Assembly: GCA_030407005.1 (NCBI GenBank)
Contig: JAUDYN010000009.1
Span: forward strand, 682,001 to 746,000
From: Desarmillaria ectypa
Taxonomy: Eukaryota > Basidiomycota > Agaricomycetes > Agaricales > Physalacriaceae
Reading direction: 5' to 3'
DNA length: 64,000 nt
In this document: positions 31,116 through 44,006 of the stretch, in pieces
How the letters are laid out: every line of letters begins with the position of its first letter
Numbering within the stretch: position 1 is the first letter of the stretch
Made by a program: the position numbers and the translations under genes
The notes under the pieces: generated by a model
Databases searched by the model: none
What the model saw: the letters and a program-made list of their open reading frames with translations, nothing else
Told to the model about the DNA's origin: nothing

Positions 31116-33430
31116 AAAACTGCCCATGTGCAATCTGAAGGTGCATATGTAGTCATACTGACAAGAGGAAATCTCACATACTTTTTAAAGTTCTACTCAC
31201 TCAGCAGCCATGCAAGCATGCCTTGTGCCATCATTTTTATAGGCACTTCTGGATTAGGATCCTAATATCTCTATACATTTATCCTGATTGTTCATATAAT
31301 CACTTCTTTTATTAAAGGAGATATAAAGTCTGAGACTGCTATTCAGTTGGCAATTGTAAATACTGCTTATGTACCTATCTTAGAGCATATAAAGGTCTTT
31401 TGAGAACTGTATTTCCTATGCTGACTTCAAGCAAAATCATATGTTTCTCCATGTCAATGACTGAGAAGCCTAATGATACTCTTAGGTTTGAAAGTGAAGG
31501 TCATTATATTGGTTTATGACATTTATAATATGGCTAGGTGTAGTTTATATTATATTTCTGAAGCTCAACTCACATTTTGTCATACATAGAAACCATTGTA
31601 GATATTCTCATTTTTGCTCTGAGCATACCCATTATCCCTTTCTATCTCAAGACACTTGATTACAAGGATGTTGCTTCTCTGACAGGATGGCTTGTTTTGT
31701 ATATGTATGATCATATTCTTCCCTTTGTTAGCCAAGTCTGACTCTTACTTGTTGTTAAAGCATAGGTGATATCATAGATATATTTTCTCCTAGTTTTGCA
31801 TGTTGTCTGACTATAAATATCATCTTTACAGCCTCTGTGCCTATGGCTATATGGTATGAAGCATATGATATGCAAAAGTTTTGCTATATTATTAGAGTAT
31901 TAATACTCATTATTTCTCAAATCATCTTCATAAAGGCTTCTTCTTATTAGGTCATATATCTTGTATGATATCTTTAGAGCATAGAGAACTCTATAAGATT
32001 AGCAGTTAGTTTAGTGATTTTGTGAGTTATTATACATAGATATTATGTCTGCAGTCTAAACTTATATCTCAACTTTTAGATATGATCAAAGTTTTTCCAA
32101 AATTATTAGCAGTATATTATATTTGCACTGGTTTTCTGCTCAATTTTTATTGTAATCTGAAGACAACTTAGTATTGCAATGTCTGATGTACTACTTGAGT
32201 CCATATCTAACCCTCTTCTTTCTTTAAATTGAGCACTGATTATATCTTAGTATGCTTTTCAGAACCCTAATAGGTGGGCTGCTATACACTTATTTCAGTT
32301 TTTGTGGGTTATTTATTTTTAGCATCATGCTTTCCTTGCTTGATCTAGTCTTCAGGCTCCTCATCATCAGAAAAAGAGATGTATCTAGATCTATGCTATT
32401 CTCAGTAATATCTGATTATATACTATTAGAGGGGAAGAAACTAGATAATAAGGATGCAATGAATATCAGAGTTATAGTCCAATCAGATGAAGCTAGATTC
32501 TTATTTGTACAGAGTTTCTATCTTATGCTTAAATTGTGCCATGTTTTAGAGACAGCATGTATCATGGCCATAGTTGCATTTGTTATTTTATCTTTCTTCT
32601 GTATCAGTCTGCAATGTCTGACTTTATTTTATAGTATGTTGGAAGGTATATTGAATACCATCTTACTCTCTCATCTGAACAGTGTCTGGGGCTTGGATAT
32701 TTCAAAAATCAGTCTTGTGCTTTTGGCTCCTGCCATCCCCTCTATTTTGGGTGTGCAAGACAAGTTTGTATCATGCTATCATCTCAATAACCCACTATGT
32801 TTGTTCAGCACCACAGATTTTAGGCTGGTTTGCAGACCACCTTAGTGTTTTGGTAGTTATCATGATTGCTTTAATCTCTGCTATATCAGGGTATATTGTG
32901 ATGATTCTAGATGTGAATTTGGCACTTCTTATCACAGCTTATGCCTGTACATGTAAGTATTAGTCATCTTCCATAGTTTATGCTAAGGAGAGATGCTGTC
33001 AGTCTTTTTCATCTCTAGCCTCATGACTTTAATGTCAACTGAGTATGCATCCATAACATGTACTACTAATAATATGATTGACTGTATATAAACCTTAGAT
33101 TACTTGCTCTCTGTATTGAACTCATTGATCCACATGTGCATATCTATGCACTTTGCAATGTGGCATATGGGATTGAATCATCAGATCTGTTGTTCTCTAC
33201 TCATCTATGAATCCTCTTCACTCATGCCTTATATAGTTGGATCTGTTGTGGGTGGCCAGGTTGGTATATGAATCTTTGTGGGACAAACACTTTAATAATA
33301 TTTTCTCTCCCCTAAATGTATGATACTATTACAGAAAGATGAATGGCAATCTGTTTTATGATTGTGGGCTTACTTGCTTTTTGTGTGGTTACAATGTTCT
33401 GCTTCATTGGAGAGAAGCCCATTGAGCAAA
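31116..33430 (+). pseudogene. MFS transporter relic, copy 2 (VAT-type)
   Basis: Uninterrupted paralogue of copy 1. A TATA-like element (catataaaggt) lies near 31,386 and a likely start near 31,459. The first helix and loop (31,580-31,710) read IETIVDILIFALSIPIIPFYL and VASLTGWLVLYMYD in two blocks. The centre (32,252-32,420) has GGLLYTYFSF and SLLDLVFRLLI. The C-terminal half has VWGLDISKISLVLLA near 32,690 and a terminal FCFIGEKPIEQ near 33,390. Such proteins are 12-helix proton antiporters for small molecules. Stops and frame changes in nearly every exon indicate a pseudogene. GT-AG introns can be guessed but not fixed. Confidence 0.55.
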
Positions 33431-33864
33431 GCCTCTTGCAGCATATCAGATGCTTATAAGTACAGACTTCAATTCAATATATATTGAAGTATGATAAAAA
33501 ATCATCTGCTGATCCTATTTTTCTTCTTCACTCTACTACTTCTATGAGAGAGTATGGGAGCTAGCTTACCTCAACTCAGTATTTTCAAGCCTGATGATGG
33601 TGCTTAGACTGAGGTCTGGATCCAGGTCAGAGCCTTAAAATGCTGTGATCACTCTGTTATCAAGTACTCTACACTATGAGCATTAAGGACAGATATGAGA
33701 CTAATTCTTCTGTAAGTTGCATTATCATCAACTAGTCACATCTCATCCATCAATAGTAAGAGAGAAGAACAATAGACCATATAACTTGAGGGTTTTCTTA
33801 TAATTATTAATCAATAAGGAGGACTTGTAAGCTATATATGATAAGAGGTGAGGATTGCAGCTGC

Positions 33865-33914
<50 letters not shown>

Positions 33915-34379
33915 ATAGTAGTCATCTCCACCTTATCAAGTTCAAAACTTTATAAAGCTGGATAGAGTGAGATTTGAAAATAGTGAATGAAAAGTCTAAA
34001 GATTGGACCTCTGTCAGTCTATAACTATCCAAATCTCACCAGCCTCAATAGTCATGTGCAAATTCTTCTAGCAGGTACTTGTAATATGGAGCCATGCCTT
34101 TTATTGATACTGCACAAGATAGAGATGACAAGAGCCATAAATCACTAAATGACAGTCAAAACAACACAGAGACACCAGATAATCCTGCCAGTGACCCCCA
34201 AAATTTAACAGTCTGTTTCTCTTGGCAACAGTGATCTTGCAATGAATTTTAGATTGGAGATATGTTGATTTATCATGTATATTTACTGTACATCACATTG
34301 AAAGTAAAGAGAATGATCCATTTGACTATGAGTGATATGAGGGGCTCAGTTTAATTGCCAGAGTATAGAGAATATATCT
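33431..34379. other. Spacer with a TAG trinucleotide microsatellite
   Basis: No gene recognised. The only clear structure is the trinucleotide run at about 33,867-33,913. Confidence 0.4.
33867..33913. repeat. (TAG)n microsatellite
   Basis: About 15 uninterrupted tag/agt units, followed by a diverged unit. Confidence 0.95.
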
Positions 34380-34830
34380 TAAAGAGTGCAGTGTATTTGA
34401 CATTGAGATCTTAGAAGAGTGAGAGGACAGACTAGATATTTTTCTGATTTTTATAAGTATGGTATTCTAAGAATAACTATTCCTTTACTCATAATTGTAA
34501 AGGCAGGTCTTTTTTCTGCTATTATCACTACATTTGTTGCTCAGACTTTATAGAGCTTTAAAGTTGACTACAATCAGGTCAGAGTCTACCTTCTGTTTAA
34601 GCTTATCAATATCCAGTATGCAGCAGCTAATGCTACTCTTGTTGGCAATGTTCCTCTCTCTCTTTTTCCTGATTTTCACTATACATTATCTGATTCATTT
34701 GTCAATAGATTGTGGTTTATTAGTATCTCATTCAGTCTTACTACAGCACTATTTGCTGTCCTGATGAAGCAATGGATCCATCAGTACATGGCAGTTTCAG
34801 TACATAGGACTGGAGCAATGAGGTATGGGT
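34380..34830 (+). pseudogene. DUF6535-like gene relic
   Basis: Two coding pieces match the N-terminal part of the basidiomycete DUF6535 family, membrane proteins of unknown function. A short first piece ends near 34,460 before a probable intron (GTATGG...TAAAG). From about 34,502 the sequence reads GLFSAIITTFVAQTL, later VNRLWFISISFSLTTALFAV, then LMKQWIHQYM. The Leu-Trp-Phe helix followed by KQW is characteristic. A TAG at about 34,548 replaces a Gln codon. The downstream part is not present, so this is a truncated relic. Confidence 0.6.
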
Positions 34831-34994
34831 TTTATTATTAGATCATTATCTATTGTGCTGCACTATATATATATATGCACTAAATTTTGGCTTCTGCCAA
34901 GCTAGCACTCACCACAGGACTAACAACACCCACTTGCTCAGTTAACAGGAATACAAGACTAGGATCCACTAGAAATAAAGATCAGAGGACAATG

Positions 34995-35115
34995 AGCTGC
35001 CATCTGCACTGCTATCTATTGTCAGTAATCTGCTTTTTTACCAGACCAGAAACTAGAGGCCAACAGACTGCCATCCACACTATTATCTGCCATCAGTAAC
35101 CTACTTTTTCACCAG
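34995..35115. repeat. Two diverged tandem copies of a 70-bp unit
   Basis: The block ctgccatctgcactgctatc at 34,999 returns at 35,069 as ctgccatccacactattatc, each followed by a similar cagtaatctgcttttt stretch. Origin unknown. Confidence 0.65.
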
Positions 35116-35581
35116 AGCATAATAGATGGCCATCCACCAGTGAACACCTCTGCTTTAATATCATCAAGAATAGTGATCCCATATAGTTTTCCCTTAGAAG
35201 AATCATTTAAAAGTGTAAAAAGAGGGTGGACATGATGGAGCAGGTTGCTACTTAGCAAGATTATTAGAGTGGATAGGTATAGGAGTAAGAAGTTGGAGAA
35301 GTATAAAAGTACCAATGTAACTAAAGAAAAAACAATCAAGCTTATAGCACACTAAAGAAATAAATTCCTTATTCAAGCCTCCAGCTTAGCATACTTTAAC
35401 AGCCTCATGCCTAGTATTGCTAGTGAATAGCATAGAAACTTATTGCTATTGCTCAGAACTTGCTCTCAAAGCACAAATCTCTTGAAAGAATGTTAAGTCC
35501 CACTCTTTCACTCTTCTCCACTATCAGAAGCAGATCCATACTGATCTGAAGTGGGTGGTTCTTGCATCTTCTCATATACTT
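35116..35581. other. Spacer left of element D, nothing recognised
   Basis: AT-rich, CpG-poor sequence without a supported gene. Confidence 0.35.
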
Positions 35582-35977
35582 TGTTATGGCCCTGTCTAAC
35601 ATGTGACTTGGGACATAAGCTTCTCTCTGGGCTGTCTCACATTCAGACAATCACCTGTTAATTGAGAGGTTGGCTTGGTCTTTAGTGTGGTGTAGTAGAA
35701 AGTATATGAATGTAATTTAGTTGAAAGGTAGAGTACAATAGTGAAAACTACTCTACTTATATACTGAAAGTACAGCATTTATTAATAGATGAAATGATAT
35801 GATCCATGAGTGAACAGTGTTGAAGTTGGATGGATCATAGACCAATGAGAGTGAACAAGGGTGTGTATCAATGAGAACTGGGGTGGTTGTCAGTGAATGC
35901 ATTGATACTGACTGAGATAAGATATATAGTGTCATGGATATGATGAGATAAGATAAGATAATAGAAAAATCATAACA
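35582..35977 (-). repeat. 3' LTR of element D
   Basis: 396 bp, TGTTATGG...CATAACA, followed by the polypurine tract complement (ttacccccttg). The left flank is tactt. No matching right duplication exists because the far end is lost. Confidence 0.9.
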
Positions 35978-37869
35978 TTACCCCCTTGTTAAAGCAGTCA
36001 TCCTGACTGCTAAGGTTCTTCTTCAGGGGTGTCAAGTTGTGATATAACTTGATTAATCCAGTACTGATCAATTAAGTTTTTCCATGCTTTTTTGTCCAGA
36101 TTGATGATCCATTTTTGATATCTATCTTTGCGTTGGGCAAGGTATGCAACATTGCTGTTATCAGAGTACTTGTGGTCCAGTATCTTGACCACTATTTTGT
36201 CTTTGGTTACAATTTTTGGAATGTATAAGGCATGGTTATGCTAGCCTTGTATTCTTTGATCGCTTCCATGGCATTTAACATTTCTGTTTCTTGGACCCAA
36301 GAGTTATGTTCTCTGGTCCATCTCTTCCACTTGACAAGATAGTCTATAACTTCCTTGGATGGTTGTCCTTGTTTGGAACATACTCAATGAGTGCATGAAT
36401 CCAGGACTTCTTTGATCTCATATTCTTCTTGACCATCGATGAGATTAGGAGAAGGAGGCAGCAGTTGTTTCTGGTTTGGGAAAGAGGATGCAATATATGG
36501 GGTCAGCAATTTCTCATTGAACTGAGGGTGTATCTTCCAGTGAGGTGACAGTTTTAGCTTGTATGCTGCCATGCCTGATTTCTCGATGATCTTGAACAGT
36601 TCTGCTCATTTATCATCGAGTTTCTTCTTTGGTCATGGAAGATGAAGGTTGGTGGTGTCAAGCCAGACTTTATTGCTGATTTGGTATTCCTAAGGTAATT
36701 GCTTTCTCTTGTCATATTGTGCCTTCATTTGCATCGCTGCTTTTTCTAAGGCATCATGGACTTCTTTGTGAATCTTGGCCATAGTTTCTGTGAATTCTAT
36801 GGCCATGGGATTTGCAAAGTTGGTCTTTTGGATAGATTCAGGAATGAGTCAGGGATTTCATCCATACAAGACCATAAATGGACTTTTGCCAGTGGCAGAA
36901 TGAACTCTGTTGTTATGAGCAAATTCTGCAAGAGATAACCAGGCAATCCAGTCTGTCTGGCAATGGTTGACAAAGATGTGGAGGTATTTTTCAACCTCTT
37001 GATTGACTTGTTCTGTCTATCCATCAGTCTGTGGGTGATATGCAGTGGATGCATTTTGCATGATGTTCAGCATCTGGTATAATTCCTTCATGAAGGAAGA
37101 CACAAATTGAGGTCCTCAATCTGAAATGACCACTTGTGGCATTCCATGTTTTGCATATACATGATTTTGGAGTATATGGGCCCATCTTTCTGCAGATAAT
37201 TCTTCATTGCATGGGATGAGAATGATGTTTTTGGAAAAACAATCCATGATGACAAGTAATGCATCAAAGCCTTCTGATTCTAAAAGGCCAGTGACCATAT
37301 TGACTGAGATGTGGGTCCAAGGGGTATCTGGGATGATATTTGGGTGAAGAGGGGCAGCATTTGCCTGCATGTCATTCTTCATTCTTTGGCAGGTTTCACA
37401 TCCCTTGATATAGGACTCAACATCTTTCTTCATTTTAGGCCACCAATACTCTCATAGGATGAGTTCCTTAGTTTTGGCGATTCCTAGATGTCCAGCAGTG
37501 ATGTGATCATGGTATTGCTCAATAATCTCACCACAGAGTGAGGTATCTTGAGGGATGTAAATGCATCCATCATACCATAATATGTCATTCTCTTGAGTGA
37601 TTCCTCATTCGTGGTTAAGGGATTTTTCTATCCCTTGATCCCATTGTTCTTTTTGCTGAGTTGTGTCTCTTATATGCATAACTCATTCCTTGGTGGTAGG
37701 CAGTATCAATGCCTGGAAGTGTTCAGGAGCAAGAACAATCATGTCTTGATTGTCCTCTTTTCCTTGATCATGATCATCTCTTTGGCTGAAAAGATCAGCT
37801 TTCTTGTTTGCAATTCCAGCTTTGTGTTAAAGAACAAAGTGGTATTCAGCCAATTCAGTGACCCATCGG
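35978..37869 (-). pseudogene. Element D integrase and chromodomain
   Basis: Conserved tail at 36,192-36,010, chromodomain near 36,350-36,260 and GPY/F region at about 36,660-36,480. The catalytic core pieces are at 37,054-36,797 and 37,433-37,116 (HISVNMVTGL, VISD, CETCQR). Frames are broken throughout. The RNase H junction is cut at 37,869 by long unit copy 2. Confidence 0.85.
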
Positions 37870-39208
37870 TGATATGCTGTCTATGTGTTCACACCTAGAT
37901 TTTGCGATTTTGTAACAATACTATTGCATATTTATCCTATACTAGTGATACATAGAGGACTATAGCTGAGGCTTTGAGCTGATAGTTAAAAGCAGTAAGC
38001 AACTAGTAGAGCCAGGACTTAGATATAACACCATTAGTGGGTTAAATCTACCAGCCAGCCAGACTAGTAACTCGAATGCTAGCAGGACTAAGTGAAATAC
38101 AGCCACTAGCAAATGAAAGATGCTACTAGCACACAAAAACCAGGAGCAGAGTACACAGATCTCATCAAGTTCTGTCACTAGCAGCCCAGACTGGGTATAA
38201 ACACCTAAGTCAGGATAACTAGTCACATGGCAATCTTGAAACAGGACTTAGAAATAAATTAGGAATGGATTAACCTTGAGCCCAGATATGACTATTGCAA
38301 TATAGATCTCTTATGATTGATACTAGTGGAGCTGCACTGCACTCTTGATCATGATTGGATAGCTGTTACAGGCACCAATATCTGGATATCCATATAACCG
38401 CATTACTAGAGCATGTAGTTGGGCCAAGAGTGCGGAAAGACCAACTGTGGAGTCTCTAGACCAAATATTTGAAAAGAAAACAGACTAGACCAACTATTGT
38501 GTGATTATTCACCATTATTTGTGACTAGCCAAGAAATCCTTACCAATATACCCTATACTCAGATGATATTTATAGTTCTGCCTCAGTAGTATATAAGTAA
38601 TGGGATGGGCGCTCATGCAAAGCAGGCAAGCCATCCCTGCAGTTGAGCTCTCACTGGTAGTAACTAGTGTCCCCAATTAAAGGCTTTTGTGCTTAACCTT
38701 GATGAAGTGATTAATAGTCGCTAAGTCACTCATAGAATTGCATTGAATTGAAGTCCCTTAGAGTCACTGTTGTATCCTGCAAAGGTCCAGAGTGTTTTGA
38801 AGTTAGTTCAAGCAAAGTTCTCAGAGTTATAGTTTATTCTTAGACTAAGAGTGCGACTAGTCAAGTGTTTATCACTTGTAGGAAGCAGTATAGGGCCAAG
38901 AGCGCCACCAGTCTGAAGCAGTTTCAGTCAGAACGAGCACAGTAGCTCAAACCAAGTCACTCTTATTCAATTGTGTCTTACCCACCCCACTAGTACAAGT
39001 AGTACTTTGTATAACTCACTAGTAATGAATAAAACATCTTTAAGACAATTGTACTTGATTATTGAAGTCTGCAGAGTGCTTCTATCATACTCAAAACCAC
39101 CTGAATTCAATATTGGTGATTAAGTGTAGAGTAGTAAGAGGTTTAGTGTGATTGGTGTTCATTGCCATTCCCTAATTCTTTTGTCACTCGCTGTTACCAA
39201 GCACATCA
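37870..39208 (+). mobile_element. Long TG...CA unit, copy 2 (1,339 bp)
   Basis: Ends TGATATGC/GCACATCA. Target duplication tcgg (37,866-37,869) and tcag (39,209-39,212) differ by one CpG transition. Inserted in the RNase H region of element D. It lacks the 248-bp duplication and has only one 99-bp unit, so it is shorter than copy 1. Confidence 0.8.
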
Positions 39209-40500
39209 TCAGGCTTGTCATTGGTTTAACTGCTGAGGTTTTTGAAAGTACTGGAGATTTTGATGATCAGTCCAGATTTCAATTGTTTCTTTGGCCCCCA
39301 TAAGATAATGATGCCATTCCTCCAGGGCTAGCATGATAGCCAGTAATTCTTTGTCATAGATTTCATAATTACATTCTGTGACTGTCAATGCTTTTGACAT
39401 GAATGCAACTGGTCTCCATTTGCCATTTTGTTCCTGGCTTAGAACAGCTCTGATGGCTCTGTCACTAGCATCTGCTTCTACTCAGAATTTCCTGTCATCT
39501 GAGGGAATGGTTAGGACTATATTAGTAGTCATTAACTTCTTGAGTTGTGAGAATGCCTGTTCTTGTTCTAGTCCCCATGTTCAATCAACCTTGCCAGTTA
39601 ACTGGGTAAGGGGTCATACTATTTTAGAATAGTCGCATATGAATTTTCAGTAGAAGTTGGTGAATCCTAGGAAGGACTGGAGTTCCTTCTTTTTGGTTGG
39701 AGTAGGCCACTCTGTGATTCCAGTGATTTTGACTGGATCCATATGGATCATGTCTTTGCTGATGATCACTCTGAGATATTCTGTTTTGAGTACTTTGAAC
39801 TCGCATTTTTCTGCTTTAAGAAACAGTTTGTTCTCTCAGAGGCATTGGAGAACTTGTCGGACAATGAGGCAGTGTTCGGACAGGGATTTAGTAAAGATGA
39901 GAATGTCGTCGAGATAAATGGTGACTTTTCCTCCAGCAATTAAGTCTTTGAAAATATTGTTCATCATTCATTGGAATATGGCAGGAGAATTGGTGAGGCT
40001 GAAGAACATCACCATGGGCTCAAAGAGTCCTTGATTGGTTCTGAACACAGCTTTTTCTTTGTCTTCTTCACAGATTCATATATTATTATATCCTCATCAA
40101 ATGTCTAACTTAGAGAAGTATTTTGCTCCTTGTAGCTTGTTGATGAGTTCTGAGATCAATGGAAGTGGATAGTGGTTCTTGATCATCATTTCATTCAGTT
40201 TTTGGTAATCCTGAACCAGATGTAGAGAACCATCCTTTTTCTTAACAAAGAAGAAGGGAGAGGTGAATGGGGATTTAGAGGGTTGGATTTGTCCTGAATC
40301 CAGGTTTTCATCTAAGAATTTGTTGAGCTGTTCTTGCTCATTTTGATTGAGAGGATAGACTTTACAGTCTAATGTGGATTTGGCATTGGGAGTTAGCTCA
40401 ATGGCATGGTCCCATGGTTTTTGGTCTGGGAGTTTGTCAAAGCTTTCCTTAGAGAATAGATCTCTAAAGCTTTGATACTGAGGAGGCATGAGCTCCTTGA
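39209..40500 (-). pseudogene. Element D RNase H and reverse transcriptase
   Basis: RNase H at about 39,500-39,218 (YEIYDKELLAIMLALEEW). RT at about 40,490-39,650, with RT start pieces at 40,489-40,097 and the YLDD box near 39,925. The first part of RNase H continues across long unit copy 2. Confidence 0.87.
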
Positions 40501-42433
40501 AAGTCTTTTTGGGCTTTTCTGCATTTGCAGCAGCCGCTAATTTGTTTGTGTGGTGTACAGCTCAAAGAATGATTTCTTCTTGCATGTTTACTGCAAGAAT
40601 TGTTTTGCCTTCTTCAAGTTCTTCATCCCATCTATCTTCTTCATCTGAGTTGGAGAGAGTGAAGTAATTCTTAATACAATGATATCATCCGAATGTCATT
40701 GATTCCATTTTCCAATTGACTAGTGGGTTATGGCATTTAAGCTAGTCATGGCCCAAATACACTGTTTTGGAACCTAGATCAGTGACCACAAGGTCAATTC
40801 ATTCTATGTGATCTCTGATGGTCATTCAGAGTTCTATGAATTCAGTTACATCACCTGCCTTATTGCAGGTTCTATCTGCATTGTAAACAGATATGGGAGT
40901 GGCAGCTTTTCTGGTATCCAACCAGTGTTGTTGGATGTAGGTTTGGTTGATAGAGCTACCAGTGCAGCCACTATCCAACAATGCTTGGGTTGTCAAGGTC
41001 TTTTTCCCAGTATAGGGAGCAAGTTGGATATCCACCAAGAAGTCCTAACTGGAACTCTTGGTACCACAGATATACCAGATTGGTTCATGAAGTTTGTAGA
41101 GCTGCTCATGCACAAGGCTCTCTTCAGTGTTCAGGCTCTGAATGAGCTCATTGATTATTTCTCCAAGTCACTTGGGATGGACTCAAGTGGAGAGAATGGC
41201 TTTGGTGACTGCCAAGTTCTTGGTGGCATGAATCATCCTTAAAGTCCAATTGACTCTAAAAGGTTTGTACCACACATGATCATGTACCCTCTTGTTAGGT
41301 GGGATTTTGGATGTCAGGATATTGGCTCTGGACTGTTTTGCTTTCCATTATAGAAAAGCCATATCATCCTCTTCATCTGGTACTTCAATAACAGTAGTGT
41401 TTCTAGTGAAGTGCCCCCTCTTTACCACCTGGGTGCTAGTGGCTTCCTGTCCTATGGCTGTTGTGAATGCTACTGGTGATAGGCAATGGGTAGTTGCACT
41501 CTGATCTTCAGGGATGTCAACACTGGTTCCTACCAGGGAACCATCTGTCGAAATCAGCATTCATTCCATGTTGTTGGCATTAGGATCTGCTGGTACTAGC
41601 AGCTCAACCAATCAACCAATACTTTCTCCTCTGAGTCAGGGGGCTTACTCCCATGTCCTTGGTTAGCACTTTCCTTGATGGAGCTAGACTGAGATCTTGC
41701 TGGGCTCAGCCAAACTTTCAGATCCTTCAGATGCCCTCTTTTTACTGCCTGGGTGCTAGCAGCTTTCCTCTGTTCTTCGGCTTGAGTTGCTTTTAGAACT
41801 CAAACTATCTTGAGAGGAGATAGGACTTGGCTTGATGCTTCCAAGGTTCTGCTACTACCTGTTCAGGTGGAGTACTGACTCATGGTACCAGGTGTAAATC
41901 TTATCAGCATTGCAGTCGGTTCTACCATAGAGTTTCTCCCAACAGGACCAGGTAGTGCATGGCCCTGATCCTGGCCTTGGTAGGCACTTGTTTCCCCCAC
42001 TGACCCTGGTGAGGCTGGTGGACTTGTCTCCCTGCTCAAGGGGAGCATGGAGATTTTCAGACTTCTAGAAGGTCTGAGGACATTCTGCCTACTTGTCCTG
42101 GTCTGCAGTTTTACCCACATATCTGATGAGTCTACTAAGATAGACTTGGTGGACTTTGTGGCAGTGTGGCACCACCCAGCAAATCCTGCATCTCATCAAG
42201 GGCTCAGGATTCACTATAGATTACAGTGTCAGCTTCTTCTAGAAGTGTGACATACCTGTTCTTTTTTGATTCTTCAGTGATCTTTGGTCTTGGAGTCTGT
42301 GAAGTCATGTGATATATATTTTTTGAGGACATAGGTAAATGTCTAGATGCATGTATGTTAGTCTGACCTGCAGAGACTGAGGACTCATCTCCAGGAGACA
42401 TGATCAAGTAAGAGGAATCAAACCCTTGTCGAC
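40501..42433 (-). pseudogene. Element D protease and pol N-terminus
   Basis: The protease active site LLDSGCTGSSIN lies near 40,985-40,950 in an open piece at 41,038-40,826. The polar linker follows at 41,560-41,348 and 42,120-41,863. The segment after the gag stop is 42,407-42,204. It is in the -1 frame and open back to the gag stop, as in element 2. Confidence 0.75.
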
Positions 42434-43740
42434 CTAATCTTTTGCCTCTTCAATCTTGGTTATAGGTGGCACCACTTCATTAGTGGGCCCTACTGACCAA
42501 ATGTCCTTGAAGTCCTTTCTCCTAGGACAATCCTTCACCATGTGACCTTTCTCATCACAGTGGAAACATCTTTCTTCTGCCTTTCATTGATCAATCTCCA
42601 TTGGCTTACCCACCCCTCCATATATTGTCTACTGACCAGTTCCAGCATCCTGACTCACCCCTGTATTAGCAGTCAGCTTTGGAGCCAAGGAACTTGTCGC
42701 CCCAGTGGCGGCTTTGCCACTGGGATGCTGTTGTTGGGTGTTGGGGCAGAAGTCCTTCTTCTGCCCATCCCAGGGCATGCCAGTGGTCTGATCGAAGACC
42801 CACTTGCATTGGCGCTCCTTGTACATTTGCAAAATATGCTCCTTCCATTCCAGATATGAGTGTGGGATGTTGATGTCCATGTTGGAGATGAAGGTCATGT
42901 AGGAGGATGGTACTCCTAGTCAGACTGCCTTCACCATGACACTATGCTTGTTTTTGTTGGTTCATTGGCCTGCCAGTTTTGCTTCTTCTTTCAGACTTCC
43001 TCAATGGCAGAGTCTTGGAATTAACAAGAGACCAGGTCCACAAAGTCATCCCATGAGGAGTAGCAGAAGTGGGTGATGATGCCATCATATGAATCGCTGA
43101 CCCAGAATTCAGGTCTCTTATAGACCCACCAATCCTTAGCAGCCCCTTCAAAGTGAGAGGTCACAAATAAGACCAAGTGCAATGGCACCTGGAAGTAGTG
43201 TCAAAACACTTCAAAGTAGATGATGCAATCACCCATGAAGCATTCGATATCATTGTGGTCCCCTTTAAACAGAAGGGGGGCTTTGACAAAAACAGGTTTG
43301 ATGCCCAAGTAAGAGGCATCATTGGGCATGTTCCCAATGAGATTCAGGACAGGGTTGGGAGGACCTCATCTGGGAGGCAGTCTTAGGATCAAAAATCAAT
43401 CCAGCCTTGGACCCAGGTAGCCTCTTGGCAGCTCTGTGGGTCTGCCCCTGTCAGGCTCCTTTCCCTTGTCATTTTTGTAGAGATAGTCCATCATCATCTT
43501 CTTGGTGGCCTCTTCTCTTGTGAGTTCTTCACGTATCTTGGTGATGCATTTCTCTTTTTTGGCCAATGCAGTTTTTATCTGTTGCTAGAGTTCTGCCACT
43601 GTTGCTGGGGTACTTGACAATCCTGCAGGGGCAGTGCCTGCAGGAGCATTTTCAGCTTCCATTTCTTCTCCCATGCCTGTGAAGAGAAGACTGCCACTCT
43701 GATAGGGGTGGTAGCCTAGTTGCTGTGCCCAATGATAAGG
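42434..43740 (-). pseudogene. Element D gag
   Basis: Gag ends at TAG 42,436-42,434, preceded by AAAA-GAT. A damaged zinc knuckle lies near 42,570-42,530 and capsid-like fragments lie at 42,898-42,629 and around 43,150-42,942. A short deletion near 43,000 removes part of the capsid present in element B. Confidence 0.78.
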
Positions 43741-44006
43741 TGGTGAATCGGGCAGGAGTCATGGTCTTATGACCAGGGTGTCAGGAGGGTAGTCAGGGAA
43801 ATTTATGTATTAGGGCTGGGAGTAGCCCAGCCCATCATAGTGTCCATACCCATATCTAGCTTCTTCAAATCTAGACATCAGGTCCATTCTCCTCTCTTCA
43901 TGTGAGCTCCAGTCACCATAACTGTCAAAGGGAGTGACTCAGCTCCCATCATTCCTCAGCCATCCTTGGGCATAGCCCTGGTACCAAATCGCTGACAGTG
44001 GGGCAA
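43741..44006 (-). pseudogene. Element D gag start and ORF1 end, truncated
   Basis: Tyr-rich gag start and the overlapping end of ORF1, parallel to 28,531-28,835 of element B. Cut abruptly at 44,006 by long unit copy 3. Confidence 0.55.

Larger units (their letters stand above)
35582..44006 (-). mobile_element. Element D: Ty3/gypsy chromovirus lacking its 5' LTR
   Basis: Same family and order as elements 1, 2 and B: 3' LTR, chromodomain, integrase, then RT (cut by long unit copy 2 at 37,870-39,208), protease, gag and part of ORF1. It ends at 44,006 against long unit copy 3, with the rest of ORF1 and the 5' LTR gone. Strong CpG loss and many stops. Confidence 0.9.
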
